DNA from: Kineococcus mangrovi
Lineage (GTDB): Bacteria > Actinomycetota > Actinomycetes > Actinomycetales > Kineococcaceae
Assembly: GCF_041320705.1 (NCBI RefSeq)
Contig: NZ_JBGGTQ010000003.1
Location: forward strand, 372,001-436,000
Direction of reading: 5' to 3'
Length of the DNA: 64,000 nucleotides
The position numbers and the translations under genes are program-made. Positions 23,308 to 33,130 of the stretch are shown here, one piece after another. Numbering within the stretch: position 1 is the stretch's first letter; each line of letters begins with the position of its first letter. Below the pieces are notes generated by a model. It was not told the origin of the DNA. It was given only the letters and a program-made list of their open reading frames with translations, and searched no databases.

Positions 23308-24402
23308 GTGAGCCAGACCGCCGAGACCGCAGCCGCCACGACCGCAGTCCTCGACGGGGCCGACGACTGCGGCGACACCTCGCTGCTGGCCCGCCCCGCC
23401 GAGCGCGGGTCCTGGGACGGCGGCAAGCGCGTCCTGCTCGCCGCCCCGCGCGGCTACTGCGCCGGGGTGGACCGCGCCGTCGTGGCCGTCGAGAAGGCCC
23501 TGGACCTCTACGGCGCCCCCGTCTACGTGCGCAAGGAGATCGTGCACAACAAGCACGTCGTCCGGACGCTGACCGAGCGCGGGGCCGTCTTCGTCGAGGA
23601 GACCGACGCCGTGCCCGAGGGGGCCCACCTCGTCTTCTCCGCGCACGGGGTCAGCCCCGCGGTGCGCGAGGCCGCCACGGCCCGCTCGCTGCAGACCATC
23701 GACGCCACCTGCCCGCTGGTGACCAAGGTCCACAAGGAGGCCGTCCGCTTCGCCTCCCAGGACGCCCGCATCCTGCTCATCGGCCACACCGGTCACGAGG
23801 AGGTCGAGGGCACGGCCGGGGAGGCCCCCGAGCACATCACCGTCGTGGACAGCCCCGAGGTCGCCGACACGATCGAGGTCGAGGACACCGGCAACCTCGT
23901 CTGGCTGTCCCAGACGACGCTCAGCGTCGACGAGACGATGGAGACCGTGCGCCGCCTGCGCGCCCGGTTCCCGCACCTGCAGGACCCGCCCAGCGACGAC
24001 ATCTGCTACGCCACGTCCAACCGGCAGGTCGCGGTGAAGAAGATCGCCCCCGAGGCCGACCTCGTCATCGTCGTGGGCAGCGCGAACTCCTCGAACTCCG
24101 TGCGGCTGGCCGAGGTCGCCCTCGACGCCGGGGCCCGCGCCGCGCACCGCGTCGACAACGCCGGCGAGGTCGACGACGCCTGGTTCGAGGGCGTCACGAC
24201 CGTCGGGCTCACCTCCGGCGCGTCCGTGCCCGAGGTGCTCGTGCAGGAGGTGCTGGCCCTGCTCGCCGACCGCGGCTACGGCGCGGTCGAGGAGGTCACC
24301 ACGGCCATGGAGGACCTGCAGTTCGCCTTGCCGACCGACCTGCGCCGCGACCTCAAGGCCGCCGCCGGTGGTCGCCGGTCGCTGCCCGTCACCCCCGTCT
24401 GA
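23308..24402 (+). CDS. ispH: 4-hydroxy-3-methylbut-2-enyl diphosphate reductase
   Basis: A 364-residue iron-sulfur enzyme of the final MEP-pathway step, making IPP and DMAPP. Three cluster cysteines are visible: [29 protein letters not shown] and [10 protein letters not shown]. Active-site segments include [29 protein letters not shown] and SSNSVRL. Start GTG 23308 is preferred to ATG 23299 because of the overlapping -10 hexamer. The end overlaps the converging rmuC gene by 14 nt. The short N-terminal extension before residue 35 is normal in actinobacteria. Confidence 0.95.
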   Translation: MSQTAETAAATTAVLDGADDCGDTSLLARPAERGSWDGGKRVLLAAPRGYCAGVDRAVVAVEKALDLYGAPVYVRKEIVHNKHVVRTLTERGAVFVEETDAVPEGAHLVFSAHGVSPAVREAATARSLQTIDATCPLVTKVHKEAVRFASQDARILLIGHTGHEEVEGTAGEAPEHITVVDSPEVADTIEVEDTGNLVWLSQTTLSVDETMETVRRLRARFPHLQDPPSDDICYATSNRQVAVKKIAPEADLVIVVGSANSSNSVRLAEVALDAGARAAHRVDNAGEVDDAWFEGVTTVGLTSGASVPEVLVQEVLALLADRGYGAVEEVTTAMEDLQFALPTDLRRDLKAAAGGRRSLPVTPV

Positions 24403-25570
24403 CCCCCTCGCCGGTGCGCTGCCCGGCGTCGTCCCCGGGGACCGCGTCGAGCAGCTCCGGCGCGGTGAGGGGCCGCACGGCGTCCTCCAGCGGCACCGGC
24501 TGCGCCAGCTCCTCGTCGGCCAGGTCGAGGTCGCGGATGCGCCGGGCCGAGACGAGCACCCGCCGCTCCAGCGTGCCCACGAACCGGTTGTAGTCCTCCA
24601 CCGCCCGGTGCAGCGTCCGCCCGAGCGAGGCCGTGTGCCCCCCGAGCGTGCCGAGCCGCTCGTACAGCTCCCGCCCCACCTCGAACAGCTCCCGCGCGTT
24701 GCCGGCGACCGCGTCCTGCTGCCAGGTGAGGGCCACCGTGCGCAGCAGGGCCAGCAACGTCGTGGGCGTGGCCAGGACCACGCGGCGCGACATCGCGTGC
24801 TCCAGCAGCGCCGGGTCCGCCTGGCACGCCGCGGCCAGGAACGCCTCACCCGGCACGAAGCAGACGACCACGTCGGGGGAGTCCTCCACCGCGCTCGGGT
24901 ACTCCTTGGCGGCCAGGGCGTCCACGTGCCCGCGGACCGCGCGGGCGTGGGCCGCCAGCTCGCGGCGGCGCTCGCCGTCGTCGGTGGTCTCGCCGGCGCG
25001 CAGGAACGCCGCGAGCGGGGCCTTGGCGTCGACGACGACGTGCTTGCCGCCGGGGAGGTTGACGACGAGGTCCGGGCGTACCCGGCCGCCGCTGCGGGTC
25101 GTCAGCGTCGCCTGCTCGGTGAAGTCGACCCGGTCGAGCATCCCGGCGTGCTCGACGACGCGGCGCAGCTGCACCTCCCCCCACGACCCGCGCGAGCTGG
25201 AGGCGCGCAGCGCACCGGCCAGGGAGGCCGTCTGGTCGCGCAGCGCCTCGGTCCCGGCGGAGACCGCGCGCAGCTGCTCGCTCAGCCGGGCGTACTGCTG
25301 CACCCGGTCCCGCTCCAGCGCCGCGACCTGCGCCTCGACCCGTTCGAGCGTCGCCGCGACGGGCGTCACGGTGGCCGTGAGGGCGTGGCCCGTCGCGACG
25401 CGCTCCTCCAGCTCGGCGACGCGGGCGCTCAGCAGGTCGCGCTCTGTGCGCAGCGCGGCCTGCTCGGGGGCGGCCCGGGCGCGCAGCAGCCACCGCAGCA
25501 GCAGGGCCCCCGTGACGACGCCCACGAGCAGGCCGAGGAGCAGACCGAGCAGGAGAGCGGGGACGTCCAT
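24389..25570 (-). CDS. rmuC: DNA recombination protein RmuC
   Basis: A 393-residue protein. One N-terminal transmembrane helix ([20 protein letters not shown]) is followed by a coiled-coil stretch (about 35-120) and the RmuC nuclease-like domain (about 150-340) with [39 protein letters not shown] and [16 protein letters not shown], then [16 protein letters not shown]. RmuC limits inversions at short repeats; the fold is related to restriction endonucleases. The frame continues upstream to 26581 only as a shadow of ychF. Start ATG 25570 follows a weak CACAGT hexamer by 7 nt. Confidence 0.93.
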   Translation of the reverse strand: MDVPALLLGLLLGLLVGVVTGALLLRWLLRARAAPEQAALRTERDLLSARVAELEERVATGHALTATVTPVAATLERVEAQVAALERDRVQQYARLSEQLRAVSAGTEALRDQTASLAGALRASSSRGSWGEVQLRRVVEHAGMLDRVDFTEQATLTTRSGGRVRPDLVVNLPGGKHVVVDAKAPLAAFLRAGETTDDGERRRELAAHARAVRGHVDALAAKEYPSAVEDSPDVVVCFVPGEAFLAAACQADPALLEHAMSRRVVLATPTTLLALLRTVALTWQQDAVAGNARELFEVGRELYERLGTLGGHTASLGRTLHRAVEDYNRFVGTLERRVLVSARRIRDLDLADEELAQPVPLEDAVRPLTAPELLDAVPGDDAGQRTGEGVRRG

Positions 25571-25645
25571 GCCGGGGACTGTGCCACCCGTCTCGGACAG
25601 GCCCCGGGCGAGGCCTCGGGCACGGGGACGGGGGCCCCGGGCGGG

Positions 25646-25651
25646 TAGGAT
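25646..25651 (+). promoter_or_regulatory. -10 hexamer for ychF
   Basis: TAGGAT ending 9 nt before GTG 25661, with no Shine-Dalgarno; transcript leaderless or with a leader of a few nucleotides. Confidence 0.4.
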
Positions 25652-25660
25652 GCCGTTCCC

Positions 25661-26746
25661 GTGGCTCTCACCATCGGCATCGTCGGACTGCCCAACGTCG
25701 GCAAGTCCACGCTCTTCAACGCACTGACCGAGAACGACGCGCTCGCGGCGAACTACCCCTTCGCCACGATCGAGCCGAACGTCGGGGTCGTGGCGCTGCC
25801 CGACCCCCGGCTGGACCGGCTCGCGCAGCTCTTCGGCAGCGAGAAGACCGTCCCGGCCACCGTGTCCTTCGTCGACATCGCCGGCATCGTCAAGGGCGCC
25901 AGCGAGGGGGAGGGGCTGGGCAACAAGTTCCTGGCCAACATCCGCGAGGCCGACGCGATCTGCCAGGTGACGCGCGCCTTCGCCGACCCCGACGTCGTGC
26001 ACGTCGCGGGGGCCGTCGACCCCTCCGACGACATCGAGACGGTGCACACCGAGCTGGTGCTGGCCGACCTGCAGACCCTCGAGCGCGCGGTGCCGCGCCT
26101 GGAGAAGGAGGTCAAGGGCAAGAAGGCCGACCCGGCCGTGCTGCGGGCCGCCGTCGCCGCGCAGGCCGTCCTGGACTCGGGCCGGCCGCTGTCGGCCGCC
26201 ACCGCCGCCGACGACGTCGACGTGGCCCTGCTCAAGGAGCTCGGGCTGCTGACGACCAAGCCGTTCCTCTACGTCTTCAACGTCGACGAGACCGTCCTGG
26301 GTGACGAGACCCGCAAGCAGGAGCTGCGCGCGCTCGTGGCCCCCGCCGAGGCCGTCTTCCTCGACGCCAAGCTGGAGTCGGAGCTGGCCGAGCTGTCGGC
26401 CGAGGAGGCCGCCGAGCTGCTGGAGTCGGTCGGGCAGACCGAGTCGGGGCTGGACCAGCTCGCGCGCGTCGGCTTCGACACGCTGGGCCTGCAGACGTAC
26501 CTCACGGCCGGGCCCAAGGAGTCGCGCGCCTGGACGATCCACCGGGGCTGGACCGCCCCGCAGGCCGCCGGGGTCATCCACACCGACTTCCAGCGGGGGT
26601 TCATCAAGGCCGAGGTCGTCTCCTTCGAGGACCTCCTCACCGCGGGCTCGATGGCCGAGGCCAAGGCCGCGGGCCGGGTGCGCATCGAGGGCAAGGACTA
26701 CGTCATGGCCGACGGGGACGTCGTGGAGTTCCGGTTCAACGTCTGA
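25661..26746 (+). CDS. ychF: Redox-regulated ATPase YchF
   Basis: A 361-residue Obg-family P-loop protein. Walker A is GLPNVGKST at residues 9-17, followed by ANYPFATIEPNVGVV and FVDIAGIVKGASEGEGLGN. The NKxD position is FNVDE, as expected for the ATP-preferring YchF group. A TGS domain closes the protein (RGFIKAEVVSFEDLL, then RVRIEGKDYVMADGDVVEFR). It binds ribosomes and is linked to oxidative stress responses. Start GTG 25661. Confidence 0.97.
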   Translation: MALTIGIVGLPNVGKSTLFNALTENDALAANYPFATIEPNVGVVALPDPRLDRLAQLFGSEKTVPATVSFVDIAGIVKGASEGEGLGNKFLANIREADAICQVTRAFADPDVVHVAGAVDPSDDIETVHTELVLADLQTLERAVPRLEKEVKGKKADPAVLRAAVAAQAVLDSGRPLSAATAADDVDVALLKELGLLTTKPFLYVFNVDETVLGDETRKQELRALVAPAEAVFLDAKLESELAELSAEEAAELLESVGQTESGLDQLARVGFDTLGLQTYLTAGPKESRAWTIHRGWTAPQAAGVIHTDFQRGFIKAEVVSFEDLLTAGSMAEAKAAGRVRIEGKDYVMADGDVVEFRFNV

Positions 26747-27278
26747 AACGGTCCGGGACTGCCCGTCCGTGTCCGATCTGAAACGTCACGGAAACACGAC
26801 GGACGCGCGCCGGAAACGATTGTGTCTCGATGTGCCCGCAAACCCCGGGAATCGTTGGGGTGAACGGGTGGAGTGGGTCATGCTCGCGGTGCGGTGAGGT
26901 CGACGGGGATCTCACCGCTCTCACGTTCCCGGGGCGGTGCCGGCGGGTCGAGGGCCGGCCGCCGTCCACGGGTGGCCAGACCGACACCACATCGTTACCT
27001 GGGGGCTCGACGGGCGGGATCACGACGGTGACCTGCGACGACGTGTCATGCTGTGAAGACTCTGAGTCACTGGGAGTGTCTTCCGCGTCGCGGCGCGGGG
27101 GACACTGGACGATGGTGGGCGTCCTCGACGTCCGCCGCCGTTCACGGGCGTCCGGAAATGCGTTGACCGGGTGTTAACGTGCTGCCCGACCTGTAGAGGT
27201 GGACATCCTGCTCGTCAGGAGTCGCCGCAGATGGGCAACCTGCCCACCCCAGTTCCGCTTGCGAGGAGGAGTTCCACC
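26747..27278. other. 532-nt gene-free leader region upstream of the peptide transporter
   Basis: No gene is recognised. It has four GAAAC-containing motifs close together (26745, 26780, 26791, 26813), an imperfect inverted repeat with GAAGAC / GTCTTC arms at 27055-27083, and a TTGACC hexamer at 27163-27168 without a well-spaced -10. It is less GC-rich than the rest and probably holds the promoter and regulatory sites for the ABC transporter operon. Confidence 0.5.
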
Positions 27279-28994
27279 TTGAGCAGCTTCGAGAAGGACG
27301 AGCGCGCGGCCGTCGAGCGCATCGGCATCGTCACCGGGGGCCTGCAGTCCCCGTTCAGCCGGCGCAACGGCCTCAAGGGCGTCCTGGGCATCGCCGCCCT
27401 GACGACGCTCGCGGCCTGCGGCGGCGGTGACGACGGTGGCAGCGGCTCGGGCGAGGGCGGCTCCGGCGACTCCGGTGGCGACGTCGTCGTCAACGGCACC
27501 GAACCGCAGAACCCGCTGGTCCCGACGAACACCAACGAGGTCGGCGGCGGCCGGTTGCTCGACTCCCTGTGGGCCGGTCTCGTCTACTACAAGGCCGACG
27601 GCAGCCCCGAGATGGACGTCGCGGAGTCCATCGAGTCGACCGACGCGCAGAACTACACCATCAAGATCAAGTCGGACCAGACGTTCTCCGACGGCACGCC
27701 GGTCACCGCGAAGTCCTTCGTCGACGCGTGGAACTACGGGGCCCTGGGCACCAACGCCCAGCTCTCCAGCTACTTCTTCGAGCCGATCGAGGGCTACGAG
27801 GCCGTCCAGGCCGAGCCGCCGACCGCCCAGACCATGTCCGGGCTGGCCGTCGTCGACGACACCACCTTCACGGTCAAGCTCGTGCAGCCGGAGTCCGACT
27901 TCCGCCTGCGCCTGGGGTACTCGGCCTTCTACCCGCTGCCCGAGTCCGCCTACTCCGACATCGCGGCCTACGGCGAGAACCCGATCGGCAACGGCCCCTA
28001 CAAGCTCAGGGAGCAGGGCGCCTGGCAGCACAACGTCCGGATCGACTTCGTCCCCAACGAGACGTACGGCGGTCCGCGCGAGGCGCAGAACGACTCCCTG
28101 GCGTTCATCTTCTACGAGACCTACGACGCGGCGTACTCGGCCCTGCAGGGCGGCGACCTCGACGTGCTGGACAACATCCCCAGCTCGGCGCTGCTGACGT
28201 ACCGCGACGACCTCGGTGACCGGGCCGTCAACCAGCCCGCCGCCATCTTCCAGTCCTTCTGCATCCCCGAGGGGCTGGCGGGCTTCGGTGGCGAGGAGGG
28301 CAAGCTGCGCCGGCAGGCCCTCAGCTACGCGTTCGACCGCGCCGCCGTCTGCAAGGCGATCTTCAACGACACCCGCACCCCGGCCAAGGACTTCACCTCC
28401 CCGGTCATCGCGGGCTACTCCGAGACCATCCCGGGCAACGAGGTCCTGAGCTACGACGAGGCCCAGGCCAAGCAGCTGTGGGACCAGGCCAACGCCATCG
28501 CGCCGTGGAACGGCAGCACGTTCACCATCGCCTACAACACCGACGGTGACCACCAGGCGTGGGTCGACGCCGTGACCGCGAGCATCCGCCAGGTGCTGGG
28601 CATCCAGGCCGAGGGCCGGCCGTACCCGACCTTCTCCCAGATCCGCACCGAGATCACGAACCGGACGATCGAGGGCGCGTTCCGCACCGGCTGGCAGGCC
28701 GACTACCCGGCGCTGTACAACTTCCTGGCCCCGCTGTACGCCACGGGCGCCGGGTCGAACGACGGGGACTACTCGAACCCGCAGTTCGATGCCCTCCTGC
28801 AGCAGGCGGCGGGCACCACCGACGAGGACCAGTCCAACGCGATCCTGCAGCAGGCGCAGACGATCCTCTTCTCCGACCTCCCCGTCCTCCCGCTGTGGTA
28901 CGCCAACGCCAGCGGTGGCTTCGGCGAGCAGGCCAACGACGTCGAGTTCGGCTGGAACAGCGTTCCGCTGTACTACCAGATCACCAAGTCCTGA
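27279..28994 (+). CDS. Peptide ABC transporter substrate-binding lipoprotein (family 5)
   Basis: A 571-residue extracytoplasmic solute-binding protein. The signal peptide ends in the lipobox LAAC (ALTTLAACGGG), then a Gly/Ser-rich linker. Family 5 features are VAESIESTDAQNYTIKIKSD, TFSDGTPVTAKSFVDAWNYG and GNGPYKL. Start TTG 27279 follows GGAGGAG at ideal spacing. A 28-residue upstream extension would lack any signal. The preference for oligopeptides over nickel or sugars is inferred from sequence style. Permeases and fused ATPase follow. Confidence 0.93.
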   Translation: MSSFEKDERAAVERIGIVTGGLQSPFSRRNGLKGVLGIAALTTLAACGGGDDGGSGSGEGGSGDSGGDVVVNGTEPQNPLVPTNTNEVGGGRLLDSLWAGLVYYKADGSPEMDVAESIESTDAQNYTIKIKSDQTFSDGTPVTAKSFVDAWNYGALGTNAQLSSYFFEPIEGYEAVQAEPPTAQTMSGLAVVDDTTFTVKLVQPESDFRLRLGYSAFYPLPESAYSDIAAYGENPIGNGPYKLREQGAWQHNVRIDFVPNETYGGPREAQNDSLAFIFYETYDAAYSALQGGDLDVLDNIPSSALLTYRDDLGDRAVNQPAAIFQSFCIPEGLAGFGGEEGKLRRQALSYAFDRAAVCKAIFNDTRTPAKDFTSPVIAGYSETIPGNEVLSYDEAQAKQLWDQANAIAPWNGSTFTIAYNTDGDHQAWVDAVTASIRQVLGIQAEGRPYPTFSQIRTEITNRTIEGAFRTGWQADYPALYNFLAPLYATGAGSNDGDYSNPQFDALLQQAAGTTDEDQSNAILQQAQTILFSDLPVLPLWYANASGGFGEQANDVEFGWNSVPLYYQITKS

Positions 28995-29004
28995 CGTCGG
29001 GTCC

Positions 29005-29037
29005 GGGGGTGGGTCGTGCCAGGCGCGACCCACCCCC
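29005..29037 (+). terminator. Intra-operon hairpin after the binding-protein gene
   Basis: A perfect 12-bp stem (GGGGGTGGGTCG with CGACCCACCCCC) begins 10 nt after the stop. Such hairpins after binding-protein genes commonly stabilise the upstream mRNA and reduce read-through, giving more binding protein than permease. Confidence 0.6.
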
Positions 29038-29145
29038 GTTCGCGCGTCGGGATCCCGGTGCGCGACCCTGCTCACCGTGTTCCGCCGTGTTCGTCCCTGT
29101 TGACCGGGGCGGCCAGGGAAGGCCGTTCCCCCGAGGAGGCTCGTG

Positions 29146-30072
29146 ATGGGTTGGTACATCGGGCGCCGTCTGCTGCAGATGGTTCCCGTCTTCTTCGGAG
29201 CCACGCTCCTCATCTACGCCCTGGTGTTCCTGCTCCCCGGGGACCCGATCCTGGCGCTGTTCGGGGACAAGCCGGTCAGCGAGACGGCGCGCGCGACGCT
29301 CACGGCGCAGTACAACCTCGACAAGCCGTTCATCGTGCAGTACCTGCTCTTCCTCAAGGGCATCTTCACCCTCGACTTCGGGCAGTCCTTCTCGGGCCAG
29401 CCCGTCATCGACCAGATCACCCGCGCGTTCCCGGTCACCATCAAGCTCGCGGTCGTGGCCCTGGTCATCGAAGCCGTCTTCGGCATCGTCTTCGGGTTCA
29501 TCGCCGGGCTGCGCCGCGGCGGGATCTTCGACTCGACGGTGCTGTTCCTCTCGCTCATCGTCATCGGCATCCCGGTCTTCGTCCTGGGTTTCCTCGGGCA
29601 GTACTTCATCGGCGTGAAGTGGGGCATCGTCCGCTCCACCGTCGGCGGTGACCCGGCCCTCGTGGACCTGCTCCTGCCGGGGGCGGTGCTGGGGGCCCTG
29701 TCGTTCGCCTACGTCCTGCGGCTGACGAGGAACTCCGTCGCCGAGGGCCTGTCGGCCGACCACGTCCGGACGGCGACGGCCAAGGGGCTGTCGCGGCCGC
29801 GGGTCATGACCGTGCACGTGCTGCGCAACTCCCTCATCCCCGTCGTCACGTTCCTGGGCACCGACCTCGGGGCCCTCATGGGCGGGGCCGTCGTCACCGA
29901 GGGCATCTTCAACGTGCCCGGGGTGGGGAACCTGCTGTACCAGTCCGTCATCCGGCAGGAGGGGCCGACCGTGGTGTCGGTGGTGACGATCCTGGTGCTC
30001 GTCTACCTCGTCGCCAACCTCGTCGTCGACCTCCTGTACGCCGTCCTGGACCCGAGGATCCGCTATGTCTGA
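29146..30072 (+). CDS. Peptide ABC transporter permease (DppB/OppB type)
   Basis: A 308-residue membrane protein with about six transmembrane helices: RRLLQMVPVFFGATLLIYAL first, then segments near 100-130, 140-165, 180-205, 235-260 and 275-300. The permease EAA-type loop is SADHVRTATAKGLSRPRV. The N-terminal LPGDPILALFGDKPVSE and the phrase FNVPGVGNLLYQSVIRQE are typical of DppB/OppB. ATG 29146 follows GAGGAGG by 6 nt; an adjacent in-frame GTG at 29143 is also possible. The end overlaps the next permease by 8 nt. Confidence 0.94.
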   Translation: MGWYIGRRLLQMVPVFFGATLLIYALVFLLPGDPILALFGDKPVSETARATLTAQYNLDKPFIVQYLLFLKGIFTLDFGQSFSGQPVIDQITRAFPVTIKLAVVALVIEAVFGIVFGFIAGLRRGGIFDSTVLFLSLIVIGIPVFVLGFLGQYFIGVKWGIVRSTVGGDPALVDLLLPGAVLGALSFAYVLRLTRNSVAEGLSADHVRTATAKGLSRPRVMTVHVLRNSLIPVVTFLGTDLGALMGGAVVTEGIFNVPGVGNLLYQSVIRQEGPTVVSVVTILVLVYLVANLVVDLLYAVLDPRIRYV

Positions 30073-31039
30073 GCCCACCACCTCCGGCCGCGCCCCCGGT
30101 GCCGCCGTGCGTCCCGGTCAGGAGCGCTTCGTCGCACCGCTGGAGGAGACCCCGCTGGCGGACGTCGACGCCGTCGACGAGTCCGCACCCGCCGGGGGGT
30201 TGTTCACCGACGCCTGGAAGCAGCTGCGCCGGCGGCCGATCTTCATCGTCGCCAGCCTCATCATCCTCCTGCTGGTCGTCGTCTCGCTGTTCCCGTCGTT
30301 GTTCACCTCGACGAACCCGCGGTTCGTGGACCTGTCCATCGCGCTGCAGGGCCCCTCGGCCGAGCACCCCCTCGGGGTCACCCGCGGCGGCACCGACGTG
30401 TACGCCCGGCTCATCTACGGCGCCCGCGCGTCGGTGAGCGTCGGCATCATCACGACGATCATGGTCGTCCTCGTCGGCGGGATCGTCGGCGCGCTGGCCG
30501 GCTTCTACGGGGGCTGGCTCGACGCGCTCCTGTCCCGCGTGGCCGACATCTTCTTCGCCCTGCCGCTCATCCTGGGTGCCATCGTCCTGCTGCAGACCAT
30601 CAGGGGCCGCAACGTCTGGACCGTGGCCCTCACCCTGGCCCTGTTCGGCTGGCCGCAGATCGCCCGCATCATGCGCGGGGCCGTGCTGCAGGTCCGCAGC
30701 AACGAGTACGTGACCGCCGCCAAGGCCCTGGGTCTGTCGCGGATGGCCACCCTGGTCCGGCACGTCGTGCCGAACGCCCTAGGGCCCGTCATCGTCGTCG
30801 CGACCATCTCGCTGGGGACGTTCATCGCCGCCGAGGCGACCCTGTCCTTCCTGAGCCTGGGGCTGCCGCCGAGCATCGTGTCGTGGGGCGGGGACATCTC
30901 CAACGCGCGCGCCACCCTGCGCACCAACCCGATGGTGCTGCTCTGGCCCTCGATCGGCCTGTCGATCACGGTCCTGTCCTTCCTCATGCTCGGTGACGCC
31001 CTGCGCGACGCCCTCGACCCGAAGGGCCGCACCCGATGA
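30065..31039 (+). CDS. Peptide ABC transporter permease (DppC/OppC type)
   Basis: A 324-residue membrane protein. A 60-residue cytoplasmic N-terminus leads to the first helix (IFIVASLIILLLVVVSLFPS), then LGVTRGGTDVYARLIYGARA, four to five further helices, and the EAA loop NEYVTAAKALGLSRMATL. The phrase FIAAEATLSFLSLGLPPSI then SWGGDISNARA is diagnostic of the DppC/OppC family. It heterodimerises with the upstream permease. Overlaps: 8 nt with the gene before, ATGA with the ATPase gene after. Confidence 0.95.
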   Translation: MSEPTTSGRAPGAAVRPGQERFVAPLEETPLADVDAVDESAPAGGLFTDAWKQLRRRPIFIVASLIILLLVVVSLFPSLFTSTNPRFVDLSIALQGPSAEHPLGVTRGGTDVYARLIYGARASVSVGIITTIMVVLVGGIVGALAGFYGGWLDALLSRVADIFFALPLILGAIVLLQTIRGRNVWTVALTLALFGWPQIARIMRGAVLQVRSNEYVTAAKALGLSRMATLVRHVVPNALGPVIVVATISLGTFIAAEATLSFLSLGLPPSIVSWGGDISNARATLRTNPMVLLWPSIGLSITVLSFLMLGDALRDALDPKGRTR

Positions 31040-32772
31040 GCCCGCAGAACAGCCCGTCCTCGCCGGTCGACCGCAGCAAGCCGGTCCTGGAGGTGCGCGA
31101 CCTGCAGGTCGACTTCACCTCCGGCGGCCGGGCCGTCCACGCGGTGCGCGGGGCGAACTTCACCGTCTACCCCGGGCAGACCGTCGCCATCGTCGGGGAG
31201 TCCGGGTCGGGCAAGTCGACGTCGGCGATGGCCGTCATCGGGCTGCTGCCGGGATCCGGCAAGGTCGTCGGCGGGCAGATCGTGTTCGACGGCAAGGACA
31301 TCGCCCACGCCTCGCGCAGCGAGTACGTCGCGCTGCGCGGCCAGCACATCGGGCTCGTCCCGCAGGACCCGATGTCGAACCTGAACCCGGTCTGGAACAT
31401 CGGGTTCCAGGTCAAGGAGGCCATCGAGGCCAACGGGATCGCCAAGGGCGCCGCGGCGAAGAAGCGCGCGATCGAGGTCCTCGGCGAGGCCGGCCTCGGC
31501 GACGCGGCCCGCCGCTACCGGCAGTTCCCGCACGAGTTCTCCGGCGGCATGCGCCAGCGCGCGCTCATCGGCATCGGCCTGGCCTCCCGGCCGCGCCTGC
31601 TCATCGCCGACGAGCCGACCTCCGCGCTCGACGTCACCGTGCAGCGCGGGATCCTGGACCACCTCGACTCCCTCACCGCCGACCTGGGCACCGCGGTGCT
31701 CCTCATCACCCACGACCTCGGCCTGGCCGCGGAGCGGGCCGAGCACCTCGTCGTCATGTACAAGGGCCAGGTCGTCGAGTCCGGGCCGGCGCTGGAGATC
31801 CTCCAGGACCCCCAGCACCCCTACACCCGGCGGCTGGTGGCCGCGGCCCCCTCGCTGGCCTCCCGGCGCATGCAGTCCAGCCACCGCGCCCAGGTCACCG
31901 AGCAGGCGCAGGCCCACGCGCAGCAGGCCGGCGCCCCCGCCGACGCAGCCGCGCCCGAGGGCGCCGCCGGGCAGCCCGAGGACGTCATCGAGGTCCGGCA
32001 CCTGACGAAGGAGTTCGTCCTGCGCGGGTCCGGCGTGCGCGGCGAGAAGCTGCTCGCCGTGGACGACGTCAGCTTCTCCGTCCGGCGCGGCACGACGCTC
32101 GCCGTCGTGGGGGAGTCCGGGTCCGGCAAGTCGACCGTGGCGCAGATGGTCCTGAACCTGCTGCCCGCCACGTCCGGCGAGGTCCTCTTCGACGGGGTCG
32201 ACATCACCACCCTCGACGGGAGGGAGCAGTTCGCCTTCCGCCGCCGCGTGCAGCCCATCTTCCAGAACCCCTACGGGTCGCTGGACCCGAGCTGGAGCAT
32301 CTTCCGCTCGATCGAGGAACCGCTGCGCGTGCACGACGTCGGGGACGCCAAGAGCCGCGAGGCGCGGGTGCGCGACCTCCTCGACAAGGTCGCCCTCCCG
32401 CAGAGCTCCCTGCGCCGGTACCCCAACGAGCTGTCCGGCGGTCAGCGCCAGCGCGTGGCCATCGCCCGCGCGCTCGCGCTGCAGCCGGAGGTCGTCGTCT
32501 GCGACGAGGCGGTCTCCGCCCTGGACGTGCTGGTGCAGGGGCAGATCCTGACGCTGCTCAACGACCTGCAGGCCGAGATGGGGTTGACCTACCTGTTCAT
32601 CACGCACGACCTGGCCGTCGTGCGCGAGATCGCCGACGACGTCGTCGTCATGCAGAAGGGGCGGCTCGTCGAGCACGCCGACGTCGACCAGGTGTTCGCC
32701 TCCCCGGAGCAGGAGTACACCAGGGCTCTGCTGGACGCGATCCCCGGGGGCAGCCTCCAGCTGGGGGCCTGA
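31036..32772 (+). CDS. Fused double ATPase of the peptide ABC transporter (DppD-DppF type)
   Basis: A 578-residue protein with two complete nucleotide-binding domains. Each has Walker A GESGSGKST (about residue 55 and 358), a Q-loop (LVPQDPMSN and IFQNPYGSL), a C signature (FSGGMRQRA and LSGGQRQRV), Walker B (LLIADEPTSALDV and VVVCDEAVSALDV) and a switch His (ITHDL twice). A Gln/Ala-rich linker at about 285-315 joins them. The second Walker B has DEAVSALD rather than DEPTSALD, a common variant. One gene therefore supplies both ATPases; a terminator follows. Confidence 0.96.
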   Translation: MSPQNSPSSPVDRSKPVLEVRDLQVDFTSGGRAVHAVRGANFTVYPGQTVAIVGESGSGKSTSAMAVIGLLPGSGKVVGGQIVFDGKDIAHASRSEYVALRGQHIGLVPQDPMSNLNPVWNIGFQVKEAIEANGIAKGAAAKKRAIEVLGEAGLGDAARRYRQFPHEFSGGMRQRALIGIGLASRPRLLIADEPTSALDVTVQRGILDHLDSLTADLGTAVLLITHDLGLAAERAEHLVVMYKGQVVESGPALEILQDPQHPYTRRLVAAAPSLASRRMQSSHRAQVTEQAQAHAQQAGAPADAAAPEGAAGQPEDVIEVRHLTKEFVLRGSGVRGEKLLAVDDVSFSVRRGTTLAVVGESGSGKSTVAQMVLNLLPATSGEVLFDGVDITTLDGREQFAFRRRVQPIFQNPYGSLDPSWSIFRSIEEPLRVHDVGDAKSREARVRDLLDKVALPQSSLRRYPNELSGGQRQRVAIARALALQPEVVVCDEAVSALDVLVQGQILTLLNDLQAEMGLTYLFITHDLAVVREIADDVVVMQKGRLVEHADVDQVFASPEQEYTRALLDAIPGGSLQLGA

Positions 32773-32788
32773 GCGACCCGGACGACCT

Positions 32789-32830
32789 CCGCGGACGGCT
32801 CCCGGTGACCACCCCGGGACCCGTCCGCGG
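32789..32830 (+). terminator. Hairpin ending the peptide transporter operon
   Basis: A 10-bp outer stem (CCGCGGACGG with CCGTCCGCGG) encloses a second stem (TCCCGG with CCGGGA), 17 nt after the stop. Confidence 0.65.
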
Positions 32831-32868
32831 GTCTGGGCCGCAGCGCCTGCGGGGTCTACCGTGGGTGG

Positions 32869-33027
32869 ATGCACTACATCGCCGTGGTCCTGGTCGCCGT
32901 CGTCGTCGGCATCGCCGTCGTCTACTGGCGCACGAGCCCGCGCCACCGGGTGGCGGCGGTCGCCCGCGGGGACCACGGGGACCGCGCCCGCCGCGCCCGG
33001 GAGGCGGCCCGTCGCCACGACGTGTGA
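32869..33027 (+). CDS. Small single-helix membrane protein, 52 aa
   Basis: A short frame starting at ATG encodes MHYIAVVLVAVVVGIAVVYW followed by a basic Arg/Ala/His tail. It is one N-terminal transmembrane helix with a positively charged cytosolic tail. A TACCGT hexamer at 32857-32862 ends exactly 6 nt before the ATG, the same leaderless arrangement seen at many genes here, which is the main support for it being real. Family unknown. It lies between the transporter terminator and the DUF3105 gene. Confidence 0.6.
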   Translation: MHYIAVVLVAVVVGIAVVYWRTSPRHRVAAVARGDHGDRARRAREAARRHDV

Positions 33028-33130
33028 CCCTCCTCACCCTCGGTCAGCGGCCGCGGGGTGAACCAACCCGTCGTCCGCGCCGTTGGACACGACGACGCCA
33101 GCAGGCGCCACGACGGGAAGGACCAGCACG

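Noticed and set aside
26745-26820. GAAAC repeats as a possible CRISPR remnant
   Set aside because: Units are only 5-6 nt, spacing is irregular (35, 11 and 22 nt) and no cas gene is present.
27163-27197. Promoter made of TTGACC and TGTAGA before the binding-protein gene
   Set aside because: The spacing is 23 nt, too long for a standard sigma-70 promoter.
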